A DNA stretch of 64,000 bases from Pseudomonas wenzhouensis (GTDB taxonomy: Bacteria > Pseudomonadota > Gammaproteobacteria > Pseudomonadales > Pseudomonadaceae), in NCBI RefSeq assembly GCF_021029445.1, contig NZ_CP072610.1, positions 1,860,001-1,924,000 of the forward strand. The letters are read 5' to 3'. The translations under genes and the position numbers were made by a program. Below, piece after piece: positions 1 through 8,882 of the stretch. How positions within the stretch are numbered: position 1 is the first letter of the stretch; the number at the start of each line of letters is the position of its first letter. The notes under the pieces are model-generated. The model was not told the DNA's origin. It did not search any database and saw only the letters and a program-made list of their open reading frames with translations.

Positions 1-6
1 GCACGC

Positions 7-26
7 GGCGCCGTAAAACCGGCGCC
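7..26 (+). other. Hairpin just upstream of flgG
   Basis: The arms GGCGCCG (7-13) and CGGCGCC (20-26) can pair as a 7-bp GC stem around a 6-base loop. It lies directly before the flgG ribosome binding site (GAGGAG, 29-34). There is no T tract, so it is more likely a processing or stability element in the flg transcript than a terminator. The upstream gene, presumably flgF, is outside the window. Confidence 0.4.
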
Positions 27-40
27 CGAGGAGAAACGAT

Positions 41-826
41 ATGCTTCCGGCACTGTGGGTCAGCAAGACCGGTTTGTCCGCTCAGGACATGAACCTGACC
101 ACCATTTCCAACAACCTGGCCAACGTCTCGACCACCGGCTTCAAGCGCGACCGTGCCGAGTTCGAGGATCTGCTGTATCAGATCCGTCGCCAGCCGGGTG
201 GTCAGTCCACCCAGGACAGTCAGCTGCCCTCCGGCCTGCAGCTCGGCACGGGTGTGCGTGTGGTGGGGACGCAGAAGATCTTCACCGCCGGCAGTCTGCA
301 AACCACCGAGCAGCCGCTGGACATGGCCGTCAATGGCCGTGGTTTCTTCCAGATTCTGCAGCCGGATGGCACCGTTTCCTACACCCGCGATGGCAGTTTC
401 CACCTGAACTCCGATGGTCAGATCGTTACCTCTCAGGGGTTCGCCCTGGAGCCTGCCATCGTCCTGCCGGCTGAAGTACGTACCTTCACCGTGGGTGAGG
501 ACGGCACCGTGTCGGTCACCACTGCAGGTAACCCGCAGCCGCAAATCATCGGCAATATCCAGCTGGCTGACTTCGTCAACCCGGCAGGTCTCGAGGCCAT
601 CGGCAACAACCTGTTCCTCGAGACCGGTTCCAGTGGTGCGCCGCAGGTGGGAGCGCCAGGCCTGAACGGTCTGGGCACCACGCTGCAGAACACCCTGGAG
701 AACTCCAACGTCAGCGTGGTGGAGGAGTTGGTGAACATGATCACCACCCAGCGCGCTTACGAAATGAACTCCAAGGTGATTTCCACCGCTGATCAGATGC
801 TGTCCTTCGTGACGCAGAACCTCTGA
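41..826 (+). CDS. flgG: Flagellar distal rod protein FlgG
   Basis: FlgG builds the distal rod, the drive shaft that crosses the peptidoglycan and joins the hook. The 261-residue length is the family norm. The N-terminus (ALWVSKTGLSAQDMNLTTIS, then NNLANVSTTGFKR) is the classic rod/hook-family heptad region. The C-terminus (SVVEELVNMITTQRAYEMNS) is the matching coiled-coil segment; together they form the D0 domain. GAGGAG lies 6 bases before the ATG. It is the first gene of a tight flgG-H-I-J-K-L run. No anomalies are seen. Confidence 0.97.
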   Translation: MLPALWVSKTGLSAQDMNLTTISNNLANVSTTGFKRDRAEFEDLLYQIRRQPGGQSTQDSQLPSGLQLGTGVRVVGTQKIFTAGSLQTTEQPLDMAVNGRGFFQILQPDGTVSYTRDGSFHLNSDGQIVTSQGFALEPAIVLPAEVRTFTVGEDGTVSVTTAGNPQPQIIGNIQLADFVNPAGLEAIGNNLFLETGSSGAPQVGAPGLNGLGTTLQNTLENSNVSVVEELVNMITTQRAYEMNSKVISTADQMLSFVTQNL

Positions 827-864
827 TTTATTGACTCTGTTGTGAACGCCGCGAGGTAGTGGTT

Positions 865-1587
865 ATGAACCGGCAATTAGTGTGCTTCCCCCTGTTGGCT
901 GGCTTGCTGCTCAGTAGCGGCTGCATGGCGCCGACAGCCAAGCCGGACGACCCTTATTACGCACCTGTATTGCCACGTACGCCGCTGCCGGCCGCGCAGA
1001 ACAATGGTTCGATCTATCAGGCAGGCTTCGAGAACGGCCTGTATGACGACCGCAAGGCATTTCGTGTCGGCGACATCATCACTATCACGCTCAATGAGCG
1101 CACCCAGGCCAGCAAGAACGCCAACAGCAATCTGCAGAAAGACAGCAGCGCAAGTCTCGGTGCCCCCAATCTGTTCGGCATGGCGGTGAGCCCTGACAAT
1201 CCGCTGCGAAGTCTTGGCGCCCTGGGCATGGGTAACCCCAATCTGAGTCTGGAAGCGAGCTGGGACGCCGAACGTGCGGCGAGCGGTTCCGGCCAGGCCG
1301 GGCAGAGCAACAGTCTGACCGGTTCGATCACCGTAACCGTCGCCGAGGTGCTGCCCAATGGCATTCTCGCCGTGCGCGGCGAAAAGTGGATGACCCTCAA
1401 TACCGGTGACGAGCTGGTGCGTATTTCCGGTCTGGTGCGTGCCGACGATATCGCCACCGATAACACCGTGGCCTCCACCCGTATTGCCGATGCGCGCATC
1501 ACGTATTCGGGCACTGGCGCCTTTGCCGATGCCAGTCAGCCGGGTTGGTTGAGCCGCTTCTTCCTCAGCCCGATGTGGCCGTTCTGA
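865..1587 (+). CDS. flgH: Flagellar L-ring lipoprotein FlgH
   Basis: FlgH forms the outer-membrane L ring around the rod. A lipoprotein signal peptide ends in a lipobox with Cys20 (LLLSSGC), so the mature protein is lipidated and anchored in the outer membrane. The conserved core reads [15 protein letters not shown] and later [12 protein letters not shown]. The frame is open from a GTG at 859, but the ATG at 865 is preferred because GAGG (852-855) is then at proper spacing and the signal peptide starts with MNRQ. The product is 240 residues, close to the usual length. Confidence 0.96.
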   Translation: MNRQLVCFPLLAGLLLSSGCMAPTAKPDDPYYAPVLPRTPLPAAQNNGSIYQAGFENGLYDDRKAFRVGDIITITLNERTQASKNANSNLQKDSSASLGAPNLFGMAVSPDNPLRSLGALGMGNPNLSLEASWDAERAASGSGQAGQSNSLTGSITVTVAEVLPNGILAVRGEKWMTLNTGDELVRISGLVRADDIATDNTVASTRIADARITYSGTGAFADASQPGWLSRFFLSPMWPF

Positions 1588-1603
1588 TCTCGGGGTGTCG
1601 CAG

Positions 1604-2923
1604 ATGAAAGCCTGGATGAATCAATCACCGTCCTTCTTGCTCGTGCAATGGTCCCGCTGGTGTGCGCGGCTGACAGCCGGTAGCTCGGCGCGCAAGGCCT
1701 TTGCCGTCACCTCGGCAGCCAAGCCGGCGGCGCGTGGGCGCGGGCGTGATGCAGCTCATGCCGGCGCATGCCGCCGACAGTTCGCGGTTGCGCATCGGGG
1801 CTACCGTCGTCGTGGTGCCAATGACTGGCTGTTGCTGGCGACCCTGCTCGGTTGCCTGCTGCTGAGCCTGCCGACTCAGGCCGAGCGTCTCAAGGATCTG
1901 GCCTCCATCCAGGGCGTGCGCAGTAACCAGTTGATTGGCTACGGCCTGGTGGTCGGTCTCAACGGTACCGGTGACCAGACCACCCAGACTCCGTTCACCG
2001 TACAGACTTTCAACAACATGCTGGCGCAGTTCGGCATCAAGGTGCCGCCAGGTGGCAACGTGCAGTTGAAGAACGTCGCGGCGGTGTCGGTGCATGCCGA
2101 CCTGCCAGCGTTCGCCAAACCTGGCCAGACCATCGATATCACCATCTCATCCATCGGTAACGCCAAGAGCCTGCGTGGCGGCAGCCTGCTGATGACGCCG
2201 CTCAAGGGCATCGACGGCAACGTCTACGCCATTGCCCAGGGCAATCTGGTGGTCGGTGGCTTCGATGCCAGCGGCGCCGATGGTTCGCGTATCACCGTCA
2301 ATGTGCCGTCTGCCGGTCGCATTCCGGGTGGCGCCACCGTTGAACGGCCGGTGCCGAGTGGTTTCGATCAGGGCAACTACCTGACCCTGAATCTCAATCG
2401 CCCGGATTTCACCACGGCGAAGAATATCGTCGACCAGATCAACGATCTGCTTGGCCCGGGTGTTGCGCAGGCTATCGATGGCGGTTCGATTCGCGTCAGC
2501 GCGCCGCTCGACCCGAATCAGCGCGTCGACTACCTGTCGATTCTCGAGAACCTGCAGGTCGAGGCCGGCAAGGCGGTGGCCAAGGTCATCATCAATTCGC
2601 GTACCGGCACCATCGTCATCGGCCAGGACGTCAAAGTGCAGCCTGCCGCCGTGACCCATGGCAGCCTGACCGTGACCATTACCGAAGACCCCATCGTCAG
2701 CCAGCCCGAGGCGCTGTCCGGTGGGCAGACGGCTGTGGTTCCGCGTTCGCGCGTCGGGGCAGAAGAAGAGGCCAAGCCGATGTTCAAGTTCGGCCCCGGC
2801 ACCAGTCTCGACGAGATCGTCCGTGCGGTGAATCAGGTGGGCGCGGCACCTTCCGATCTGATGGCCATCCTGGAGGCGCTCAAGCAAGCCGGCGCCCTGC
2901 AGGCTGACCTGATCGTGATTTAA
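1604..2923 (+). CDS. flgI: Flagellar P-ring protein FlgI with a long N-terminal leader
   Basis: FlgI forms the periplasmic P ring. From about residue 93 ([20 protein letters not shown]) to the C-terminus ([10 protein letters not shown]) it is a complete, typical FlgI. Family members are about 370 residues and begin with a short signal peptide. Here the hydrophobic signal-like stretch ([19 protein letters not shown]) is preceded by about 75 extra residues rich in Arg, Ala and Trp. I see no in-frame ATG close to the hydrophobic core, only a TTG inside it. ATG 1604 is chosen over GTG 1595 because a GGGGTG motif sits just upstream. Whether the leader is translated is uncertain. Confidence 0.93.
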   Translation: MKAWMNQSPSFLLVQWSRWCARLTAGSSARKAFAVTSAAKPAARGRGRDAAHAGACRRQFAVAHRGYRRRGANDWLLLATLLGCLLLSLPTQAERLKDLASIQGVRSNQLIGYGLVVGLNGTGDQTTQTPFTVQTFNNMLAQFGIKVPPGGNVQLKNVAAVSVHADLPAFAKPGQTIDITISSIGNAKSLRGGSLLMTPLKGIDGNVYAIAQGNLVVGGFDASGADGSRITVNVPSAGRIPGGATVERPVPSGFDQGNYLTLNLNRPDFTTAKNIVDQINDLLGPGVAQAIDGGSIRVSAPLDPNQRVDYLSILENLQVEAGKAVAKVIINSRTGTIVIGQDVKVQPAAVTHGSLTVTITEDPIVSQPEALSGGQTAVVPRSRVGAEEEAKPMFKFGPGTSLDEIVRAVNQVGAAPSDLMAILEALKQAGALQADLIVI

Positions 2924-2936
2924 AGAGGTACAGCGT

Positions 2937-4115
2937 ATGGACTCCCGACTCTCTGCAGGCCTGCTTGGTAACGGCAAGAGCCCCATCGACAGTGGCGCCT
3001 TCACGGATATCAATCGCCTTAACCAGTTCAAGGTGGGCGGCGATACCGAGCAGAACATCCGCAAGGTCGCGCAGGAGTTCGAATCCCTGTTCATGAACGA
3101 AATGCTCAAGGCCATGCGTTCGGCCAACGCCGCGTTCGGCGAGGGCAACTTCATGAACAGCAACGAGAGCAAGACCTACCAGGACATGCACGACCAGCAG
3201 TTGGCAGTGACGCTGTCCAAGGAAGGGCGCGGCATCGGCCTGGCCGACGTGCTGGTGCGGCAGATGTCGAAGATCAAGCAGCCGTCGAGCCGTCCCAACC
3301 CCTTCGCGCAGATCGAGCAGCCAGTGGCTGCAGTCAGCGAGTCGAAAGCCGACAAGGTCGCCAGCAACGAAGGTTTCCGGGATGACGTGGCGCTGCTCAA
3401 CCGTCGCCGCCTGGCTGTGCCGGGGAAATTGGCCGACCGTCTATTGGCGGGCATTGTGCCGTCTGCTGCGGAGGGTAAGGCCCTGGCAGGTAATGACTGG
3501 ATTCCGGCGCAGACCCATGCAGCACCCAAGGAGCAGGCGCTCAGTCTCGCCAACAGCGATGCGCTGACGGGCCGTCGTATCGCCCAGCCGCCATTGGCGC
3601 CGGGCAAGGCGGCGTTCAGCTCGCCGCAGGAATTTGTCGCCACCATGCTGCCGATGGCGGAGGCGGCTGCCGAAAAGATTGGCGTCGACCCACGTTACCT
3701 GGTGGCCCAGGCCGCCCTGGAAACGGGGTGGGGCAAGTCGATCATCCGCACCCGTGATGGCGATAGTAGTCACAACCTGTTCGGCATCAAGTCCCACGGT
3801 AGCTGGGAGGGTGAGTCGGCGCGCGTGCTGACCACCGAATACAAGGGCGGCAAGGCGGTCAAGGAGGCGGCCAGCTTCCGCGCCTATGACTCCTATGCAC
3901 AGAGTTTCGACGATTACGTCAGCTTCCTGCAGAACAACGGTCGCTACGAAAAAGCCCTGAGCAGTACCGAGAATCCGGAGCGTTTCGTCAAGGAGCTGCA
4001 GCAGGCCGGTTACGCGACCGATCCGAACTACGCGCGCAAGATCTCGCAGATCGCGCGCAAGATGCAGACCTATCAGACCATCGCCGCTGCCGATGGCGCG
4101 ACCACCAGGACGTGA
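2937..4115 (+). CDS. flgJ: FlgJ, rod-cap and peptidoglycan hydrolase
   Basis: This is a two-domain protein of 392 residues. The N-terminal part (about 1-110, with FESLFMNEMLKAMRSAN) is the rod-capping domain that supports rod assembly. The C-terminal part (from about 225) is a glucosaminidase-type muramidase (VAQAALETGWGKSII, then NLFGIK) that opens the peptidoglycan for the growing rod. An Ala/Pro-containing linker separates them. This dual architecture is usual in gammaproteobacteria. It lies 13 bases after flgI and 8 bases before flgK. Confidence 0.95.
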   Translation: MDSRLSAGLLGNGKSPIDSGAFTDINRLNQFKVGGDTEQNIRKVAQEFESLFMNEMLKAMRSANAAFGEGNFMNSNESKTYQDMHDQQLAVTLSKEGRGIGLADVLVRQMSKIKQPSSRPNPFAQIEQPVAAVSESKADKVASNEGFRDDVALLNRRRLAVPGKLADRLLAGIVPSAAEGKALAGNDWIPAQTHAAPKEQALSLANSDALTGRRIAQPPLAPGKAAFSSPQEFVATMLPMAEAAAEKIGVDPRYLVAQAALETGWGKSIIRTRDGDSSHNLFGIKSHGSWEGESARVLTTEYKGGKAVKEAASFRAYDSYAQSFDDYVSFLQNNGRYEKALSSTENPERFVKELQQAGYATDPNYARKISQIARKMQTYQTIAAADGATTRT

Positions 4116-4123
4116 GATGAAGC

Positions 4124-6169
4124 ATGGCTGACCTACTGAATATCGGCCTGTCCGGCCTGTCGGCGAACAAGACGTCGCTGTCGGTCACCGGCCATAACAT
4201 CGTCAACGTCAATACGCCTGGCTTCTCCCGGCAGGATACGATCCAGGCCACGCGTGCGCCGCAGTTCAGTGGCGCGGGCTATATCGGCTCGGGGACGACC
4301 CTGACGGATGTGCGTCGCATCTACAACGAGTTTCTCACCACTCAGGTGCGCAGCAGCACAGCGCTGAACGCCGATACGCAGTCTTACCTCAGCCAGATCA
4401 ACCAACTCGACTCGCTGCTGGCGGGGAGTACGACGGGTGTTACGCCGGGGCTGCAAAAGCTGTTCAGTGCACTGCAGACCGCTGCCGAAGACCCGGCCAA
4501 CGTTCCTGCGCGGCAATTGGTGTTGTCCGAGGCCGAGGGGTTGGCCAAGCGCTTCAATACCGTGTTTGATCGCCTGTTCGAGCAGAACAGTTTCATCAAC
4601 AAGCAATTGTCGGCCGTGACCGATCAGGTCAACCAATTGGCGACGTCGGTTGCCGGTTACAACGATGCCATTGCCATTGCGTCAGCCAATGGCCAGGCGC
4701 CAAACGATCTGCTCGACGCGCGTGAAGAAGCGGTGCGCAAGCTGTCGGAGTTCGTGGGTGTGACCGTGGTGCCGCAGGACGACAACACCTACAACCTGTT
4801 CATCGGTTCCGGTCAGCCTCTGGTCGTGGGCAGCACGGCTGCCAGGCTGCAAATCACGCCTGGACTGTCCGACCCGTTACGCAGTGAAATTCAGTTTGTC
4901 AGCGGCAATTCGCAGCAGAACGTCACTTCGCTGATCACTGGGGGCGAGATGGGCGGCTTGCTGCGCTATCGCCAGGACGTGCTGGATGTCTCGATGAACG
5001 CAGTCGGGCGCCTGGCGTTGTCGGTTGCCGATCAGATCAACAGCCAGCTGGGGCAAGGGCTGGATCTTAACGGCCAGTTCGGCAACGAATTGTTCCGCCC
5101 ACTCAATGATCCGCTGCTGCTCGCTCAGCGCAGCCTCGCACGGGTGGGTAACAGCGACCCCACGGCCAACCTCAATGTCAGCATCACCGATACGACGCAA
5201 CTGACCACCAGTGATTACGAGGTGCAGTTCACCAGTGCCACCGAATACGTGGTACGCCGACAATCGGACGGCACCCTGTTCCCGCCAACGCCAGCCACCT
5301 TCGATATCACCACGGTGCCGGCACCGGAAATCGATGGCTTCAGCCTGGGCGTGGCGGCCGGTACATTCGCTGCCGGTGACCGCTTTCAGGTCATGCCGAC
5401 GCGCAATGCCGGGCGTGACATTCGTGCCGACATGAAGAACCCTGAGGAGCTGGCGTTCGCCGCACCGCTGAAAGCTGAAACCAGCCCTGGCAATATCGGC
5501 ACCGGCAAGATCAGCCAGCCGACGCTCAAGACCGAGATCGATATCTACGACCCGGCTGCCCAGGCCGATCTGGAAACCAGCCTGCGTAATGCGCCGCCGC
5601 TGCGTATCGTCATGGGCGCTGCAGGTGGCGCTACGCAGAGCTACAACGTGGTGGACATCAACGGCAACGTGATCAATACCGGCAATATCGTGCCTGGGCA
5701 GGATAATGCGTTGACCATCAGCGTGCCGGCCAACCCGCCAGGCATTCCGGCAGCGTTCGAGTATCAGGTCAGTATCAGTGGCCGGCCATCGGCGGGCGAC
5801 AACTTTTCGATCTCGTTCAATACCAATGGGGTTTCCGATAACCGCAATGCCCTGAACCTGGTCAACCTGCAAAAGCAAGCGGTGATCGGCATCAACCCGG
5901 CTGCACCCGATACCACCGGCTCGAGCTTCTCCGATGCTTACGGCGATCTGGTCGAACGGGTTGGCACCCTGACCAGTCAGGCACGGGTAGATGGTCAGGC
6001 GACTTCGGCAATTCTCAAGCAGGCCACCGACAACCGTGATTCGATATCCGGGGTGAATCTGGACGAAGAAGCCGCCAAACTGATTCAGTTCGAGCAGTAC
6101 TACCAGGCTTCCGCGCAGATCATTCAAGTTGCCCGTAACCTGTTCGATACCCTGATCAATACATTCTGA
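4124..6169 (+). CDS. flgK: Hook-filament junction protein FlgK (HAP1)
   Basis: FlgK is the first adaptor between hook and filament. The N-terminus (LLNIGLSGLSANKTSLSVTG, then HNIVNVNTPGFSRQ) and the C-terminus (SGVNLDEEAAKLIQFEQYYQ, then ASAQIIQVARNLFDTLINTF) are the conserved D0/D1 segments. The 681-residue length reflects a variable surface-exposed middle, as is common in Pseudomonas. It is followed after 68 bases by flgL. Confidence 0.97.
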   Translation: MADLLNIGLSGLSANKTSLSVTGHNIVNVNTPGFSRQDTIQATRAPQFSGAGYIGSGTTLTDVRRIYNEFLTTQVRSSTALNADTQSYLSQINQLDSLLAGSTTGVTPGLQKLFSALQTAAEDPANVPARQLVLSEAEGLAKRFNTVFDRLFEQNSFINKQLSAVTDQVNQLATSVAGYNDAIAIASANGQAPNDLLDAREEAVRKLSEFVGVTVVPQDDNTYNLFIGSGQPLVVGSTAARLQITPGLSDPLRSEIQFVSGNSQQNVTSLITGGEMGGLLRYRQDVLDVSMNAVGRLALSVADQINSQLGQGLDLNGQFGNELFRPLNDPLLLAQRSLARVGNSDPTANLNVSITDTTQLTTSDYEVQFTSATEYVVRRQSDGTLFPPTPATFDITTVPAPEIDGFSLGVAAGTFAAGDRFQVMPTRNAGRDIRADMKNPEELAFAAPLKAETSPGNIGTGKISQPTLKTEIDIYDPAAQADLETSLRNAPPLRIVMGAAGGATQSYNVVDINGNVINTGNIVPGQDNALTISVPANPPGIPAAFEYQVSISGRPSAGDNFSISFNTNGVSDNRNALNLVNLQKQAVIGINPAAPDTTGSSFSDAYGDLVERVGTLTSQARVDGQATSAILKQATDNRDSISGVNLDEEAAKLIQFEQYYQASAQIIQVARNLFDTLINTF

Positions 6170-6237
6170 TAGCCGCCTTTCCTTCAATGGCAGGGCGACG
6201 CCTGTAGCTCAAGCAGGCAACGTAAGAGGCAAGTCCA

Positions 6238-7926
6238 ATGGTCATGCGCATCTCCTCCATCCAGGCGTTCAACAACGGGGTTTCCGGCCTCGGGCGTAAC
6301 TATGCCAATGTGATTCGCACTCAAGAGCAGATCAGCAGTGGTAACCGTATCCTGACCCCGGCAGACGACCCGGTAGCCTCGGTGCGCCTGCTGCAGCTCG
6401 AGCAGCAGCAGTCGGTGCTCAAGCAGTACAGCGACAACCTCACTGCCGCCAAGAACAGCCTGTCTCAGGAAGAAACCACGCTCAAGTCGGTCGATACCGT
6501 GCTGCAGCGGGTGCGTGAACTGGCCGTACAGGCCGGTGGTGGCGCTTTGTCAGCAACTGACCGTAACTCCATTGCCAAGGAACTGGCTGAGCGTGAGGCC
6601 GAACTGCTCAACCTGATGAACAGCCGCAATGCCCGTGGTGAGTATCTGTTCGCCGGTAATCTGGGCAAGACCGAGCCTTTCGTGCGTAACCCGAACGGCA
6701 CCTACTCCTATTTTGGTGACGAAGGTCAGCGCAGCCTGCAGGTGGCCAGCTCGACCAATGTGGCGATCAACGATAATGGCAAACGCCTGTTCGAGGATGT
6801 CACCAATGCCGATCGGGTGATCAACGCTGGCGGCGTCAACAATGCGGCACTGCCGACGCCGCCGCTGCCGGCGACTACCATCGCGGCCGTTCCCGAGGAT
6901 GAGCAACGGGTATTCATGTCGCCCGGGCTGGTAGAGGACGAGCGCACCTTCAATGCCGACTTTCGCAATGGCGAGCCCTATTCACTGGCGTTCGTCAGTG
7001 GCACCGAATTTCGCATCTACGATGCCACGGGGGCTGATGTCACCTCGGAGATTCCCGGTGGTGGCAAGATCGATCCACTGGTCAGTGGTGGCAATGCCAT
7101 CAACTTTCGTGGCATGCGCTTTCAGCTCGATGTAGCCCTCAAGGAAGGGGACAACGCACAGGATCTGGACAACCTGCTGGCCGATATCCAGCCGCCGGCC
7201 ACGGCCGGTTCGCCTGGGCCCGGCACGCACAGCTTTACCTTGCAATCGGCGCCGACTGAATTCGCTGTGACCCGCTCCTCGACCAATGCCTCGGCGGCCG
7301 TGGTTGCCGGTGGCACCATCGTCAACCAGGCCACTTTCGACAGCCAGTTTCCGACCTCGGGCGTGGTGCTGCGCTTTACCGACGACAGCAACTACGAGGT
7401 TTATGCCCAGCCGGTTGGCCCCAACAGCACAGTGTTGGCCACGGGCACGGCTGCTGGGCCATATCCGTCGACGTTCAACGTCTATGGCGTGGAGTTCACC
7501 CTGTCCGGCCCAGCCAGTGCTGCCGGTGGCGACGAGTTTGGTGTACAGCCGCAATTTCAGGAGCAGCGCGGCATCCTCAACACCATCTCGCGCCTGCGCC
7601 AGGCGCTGGAATCCTCACCGACCTCGCCAGCCGGTAACCTGGCGGTGCGCAACGAAGTGGCCATCGCCCTGAAGAATCTCGATAACGGCATGGGCAACGT
7701 CTACGAGGTGCAGACCGAGATCGGCGCGCGTCTGGGGCTGATCGAGACCACCGGCATCGACAACGAAGATGTAACCCTGGTGAACAAATCCGTACAGGCC
7801 GAGTTGCGTGAGCTGGATTACGCTGAAGCATTGTCGCGTCTATCGTTCCAGACCATCGTGCTGGAGGCGGCTCAGCAGAGCTACGTGAAGATTGCCGGGC
7901 TGAATCTTTTCAATCAGTTACGTTAG
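6238..7926 (+). CDS. flgL: Hook-filament junction protein FlgL (HAP3), enlarged
   Basis: FlgL is the second junction protein, to which flagellin is added. Flagellin-family ends are clear: RISSIQAFNNGVSGLGRNYA at the N-terminus and a C-terminal coiled coil ending NLFNQLR. The protein is 562 residues, well above the roughly 300 of enteric FlgL. The extra mass is a Gly/Ala/Thr-rich middle region (about residues 190-440). ATG 6238 has AGAGGC at good spacing; the next in-frame ATG (6244) is nearer the usual MRIS start, so either is possible. This gene marks the left border of the glycosylation island. Confidence 0.95.
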   Translation: MVMRISSIQAFNNGVSGLGRNYANVIRTQEQISSGNRILTPADDPVASVRLLQLEQQQSVLKQYSDNLTAAKNSLSQEETTLKSVDTVLQRVRELAVQAGGGALSATDRNSIAKELAEREAELLNLMNSRNARGEYLFAGNLGKTEPFVRNPNGTYSYFGDEGQRSLQVASSTNVAINDNGKRLFEDVTNADRVINAGGVNNAALPTPPLPATTIAAVPEDEQRVFMSPGLVEDERTFNADFRNGEPYSLAFVSGTEFRIYDATGADVTSEIPGGGKIDPLVSGGNAINFRGMRFQLDVALKEGDNAQDLDNLLADIQPPATAGSPGPGTHSFTLQSAPTEFAVTRSSTNASAAVVAGGTIVNQATFDSQFPTSGVVLRFTDDSNYEVYAQPVGPNSTVLATGTAAGPYPSTFNVYGVEFTLSGPASAAGGDEFGVQPQFQEQRGILNTISRLRQALESSPTSPAGNLAVRNEVAIALKNLDNGMGNVYEVQTEIGARLGLIETTGIDNEDVTLVNKSVQAELRELDYAEALSRLSFQTIVLEAAQQSYVKIAGLNLFNQLR

Positions 7927-8028
7927 TTTCCAGCCTAGCCGCCTTCCGCCCAAGGCTGTTACGCTCGCTACCGATGTGGCCGTATGATGTACGCCATGTC
8001 GCGTTCGCATTGGCCTTATCCTATGGTG

Positions 8029-8044
8029 CGGCATGCATTTTGCT
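8029..8044 (+). promoter_or_regulatory. Candidate sigma-54 promoter of the glycosylation island
   Basis: CGGCATGCATTTTGCT matches the sigma-54 consensus TGGCACG-N4-TTGCW, with the invariant GG (8030-8031) and GC (8042-8043) at the correct 12-base offset. It lies about 70 bases before rfbF. A FleQ-like box follows 27 bases after the GC. The rest of the 7927-8111 gap contains only a weak hairpin (CAGCCT 7931-7936 with AGGCTG 7953-7958). Match by eye; not tested. Confidence 0.6.
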
Positions 8045-8069
8045 CGATGGCTCATGCGAGTCGAGTAAG

Positions 8070-8083
8070 GTCAATGAATTGTC
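8070..8083 (+). promoter_or_regulatory. Candidate FleQ box upstream of rfbF
   Basis: GTCAATGAATTGTC agrees at 12 of 14 positions with the FleQ-box consensus GTCAATAAATTGAC (position 5 is variable). It would lie at about +16 to +29 relative to the expected start from the sigma-54 promoter at 8029. FleQ is known in P. aeruginosa to bind downstream of the start site of flhA, fliE and fliL, so the position fits. Function is inferred. Confidence 0.5.
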
Positions 8084-8111
8084 GGTCAGTACGGACGACC
8101 TGGGCGAATCT

Positions 8112-8882
8112 ATGAAAACAGTCATTCTGGCCGGTGGGTTGGGTACGCGGATCAGCGAAGAGTCTCACCTGCGGCCCAAGCCGATGATCGAGATAGGCGG
8201 CAAGCCGATCATCTGGCACATCATGAAGATCTACTCCCATTACGGCATCAACGATTTCGTGATCTGCCTGGGCTATAAGGGCTATCTGATCAAGGAGTAT
8301 TTCACCAACTACTTCCTGCATATGTCGGACGTGACCTTCGACATGGCGGAAAACCAGATGCACATTCACAACCGCCATGCCGAGCCGTGGCGTGTGACCC
8401 TGATCGATACGGGCGAGAGCACCGCCACAGGGGGGCGCCTCAAGCGCGTACGTGAGTACCTGGGTGACGAGACCTTCTGCCTGACCTACGGTGACGGCGT
8501 CGCCGACATCGACGTCCCGCAACTGATCGACTTCCATCGCAGTCACGGCAAGCTTGCGACTGTGACGGCCGTGCAGCCACCTGGCCGCTATGGTGCGCTG
8601 GACATACAGGGGCAGTGCGTTCAGGGGTTTCAGGAAAAACCGCAGGGTGATGGTGGCTGGATCAACGGCGGCTTCTTCGTGCTTGAGCCTGGTGTACTCG
8701 ATTACATCGAAGGTGATGAAACCACCTGGGAATACGAACCGATGCGCCAATTGGCCGAGCAAGGCCAGCTTATGAGTCACCTGCATCGCGGCTTCTGGCA
8801 GCCGATGGACACCCTGCGTGACCGCGTGCAGCTCGAAGATCGCTGGAAGACCGGTCAGGCGGAGTGGCGTGTATGGCCATGA
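8112..8882 (+). CDS. rfbF: Glucose-1-phosphate cytidylyltransferase
   Basis: Makes CDP-glucose from glucose 1-phosphate and CTP, the entry step to CDP-linked 6-deoxy and 3,6-dideoxy sugars. The N-terminus has the nucleotidyltransferase signature (VILAGGLGTRISEES, then RPKPMIEIGGKPI). GFQEKPQGDGGWINGGFFVL is the typical substrate-binding region. The length is 256 residues, normal for the family. The frame stays open upstream, but ATG 8112 begins exactly at the family start (MKTVILAGG). It overlaps rfbG, so the two are translationally coupled. Confidence 0.95.
   Translation: MKTVILAGGLGTRISEESHLRPKPMIEIGGKPIIWHIMKIYSHYGINDFVICLGYKGYLIKEYFTNYFLHMSDVTFDMAENQMHIHNRHAEPWRVTLIDTGESTATGGRLKRVREYLGDETFCLTYGDGVADIDVPQLIDFHRSHGKLATVTAVQPPGRYGALDIQGQCVQGFQEKPQGDGGWINGGFFVLEPGVLDYIEGDETTWEYEPMRQLAEQGQLMSHLHRGFWQPMDTLRDRVQLEDRWKTGQAEWRVWP

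Noticed and set aside
1735..1860. Another frame through the flgI leader reading [19 protein letters not shown]
   Set aside because: It looks briefly like a protein fragment (lytic transglycosylase or pilin), but it is short, closed by stops upstream, and I cannot support a family.
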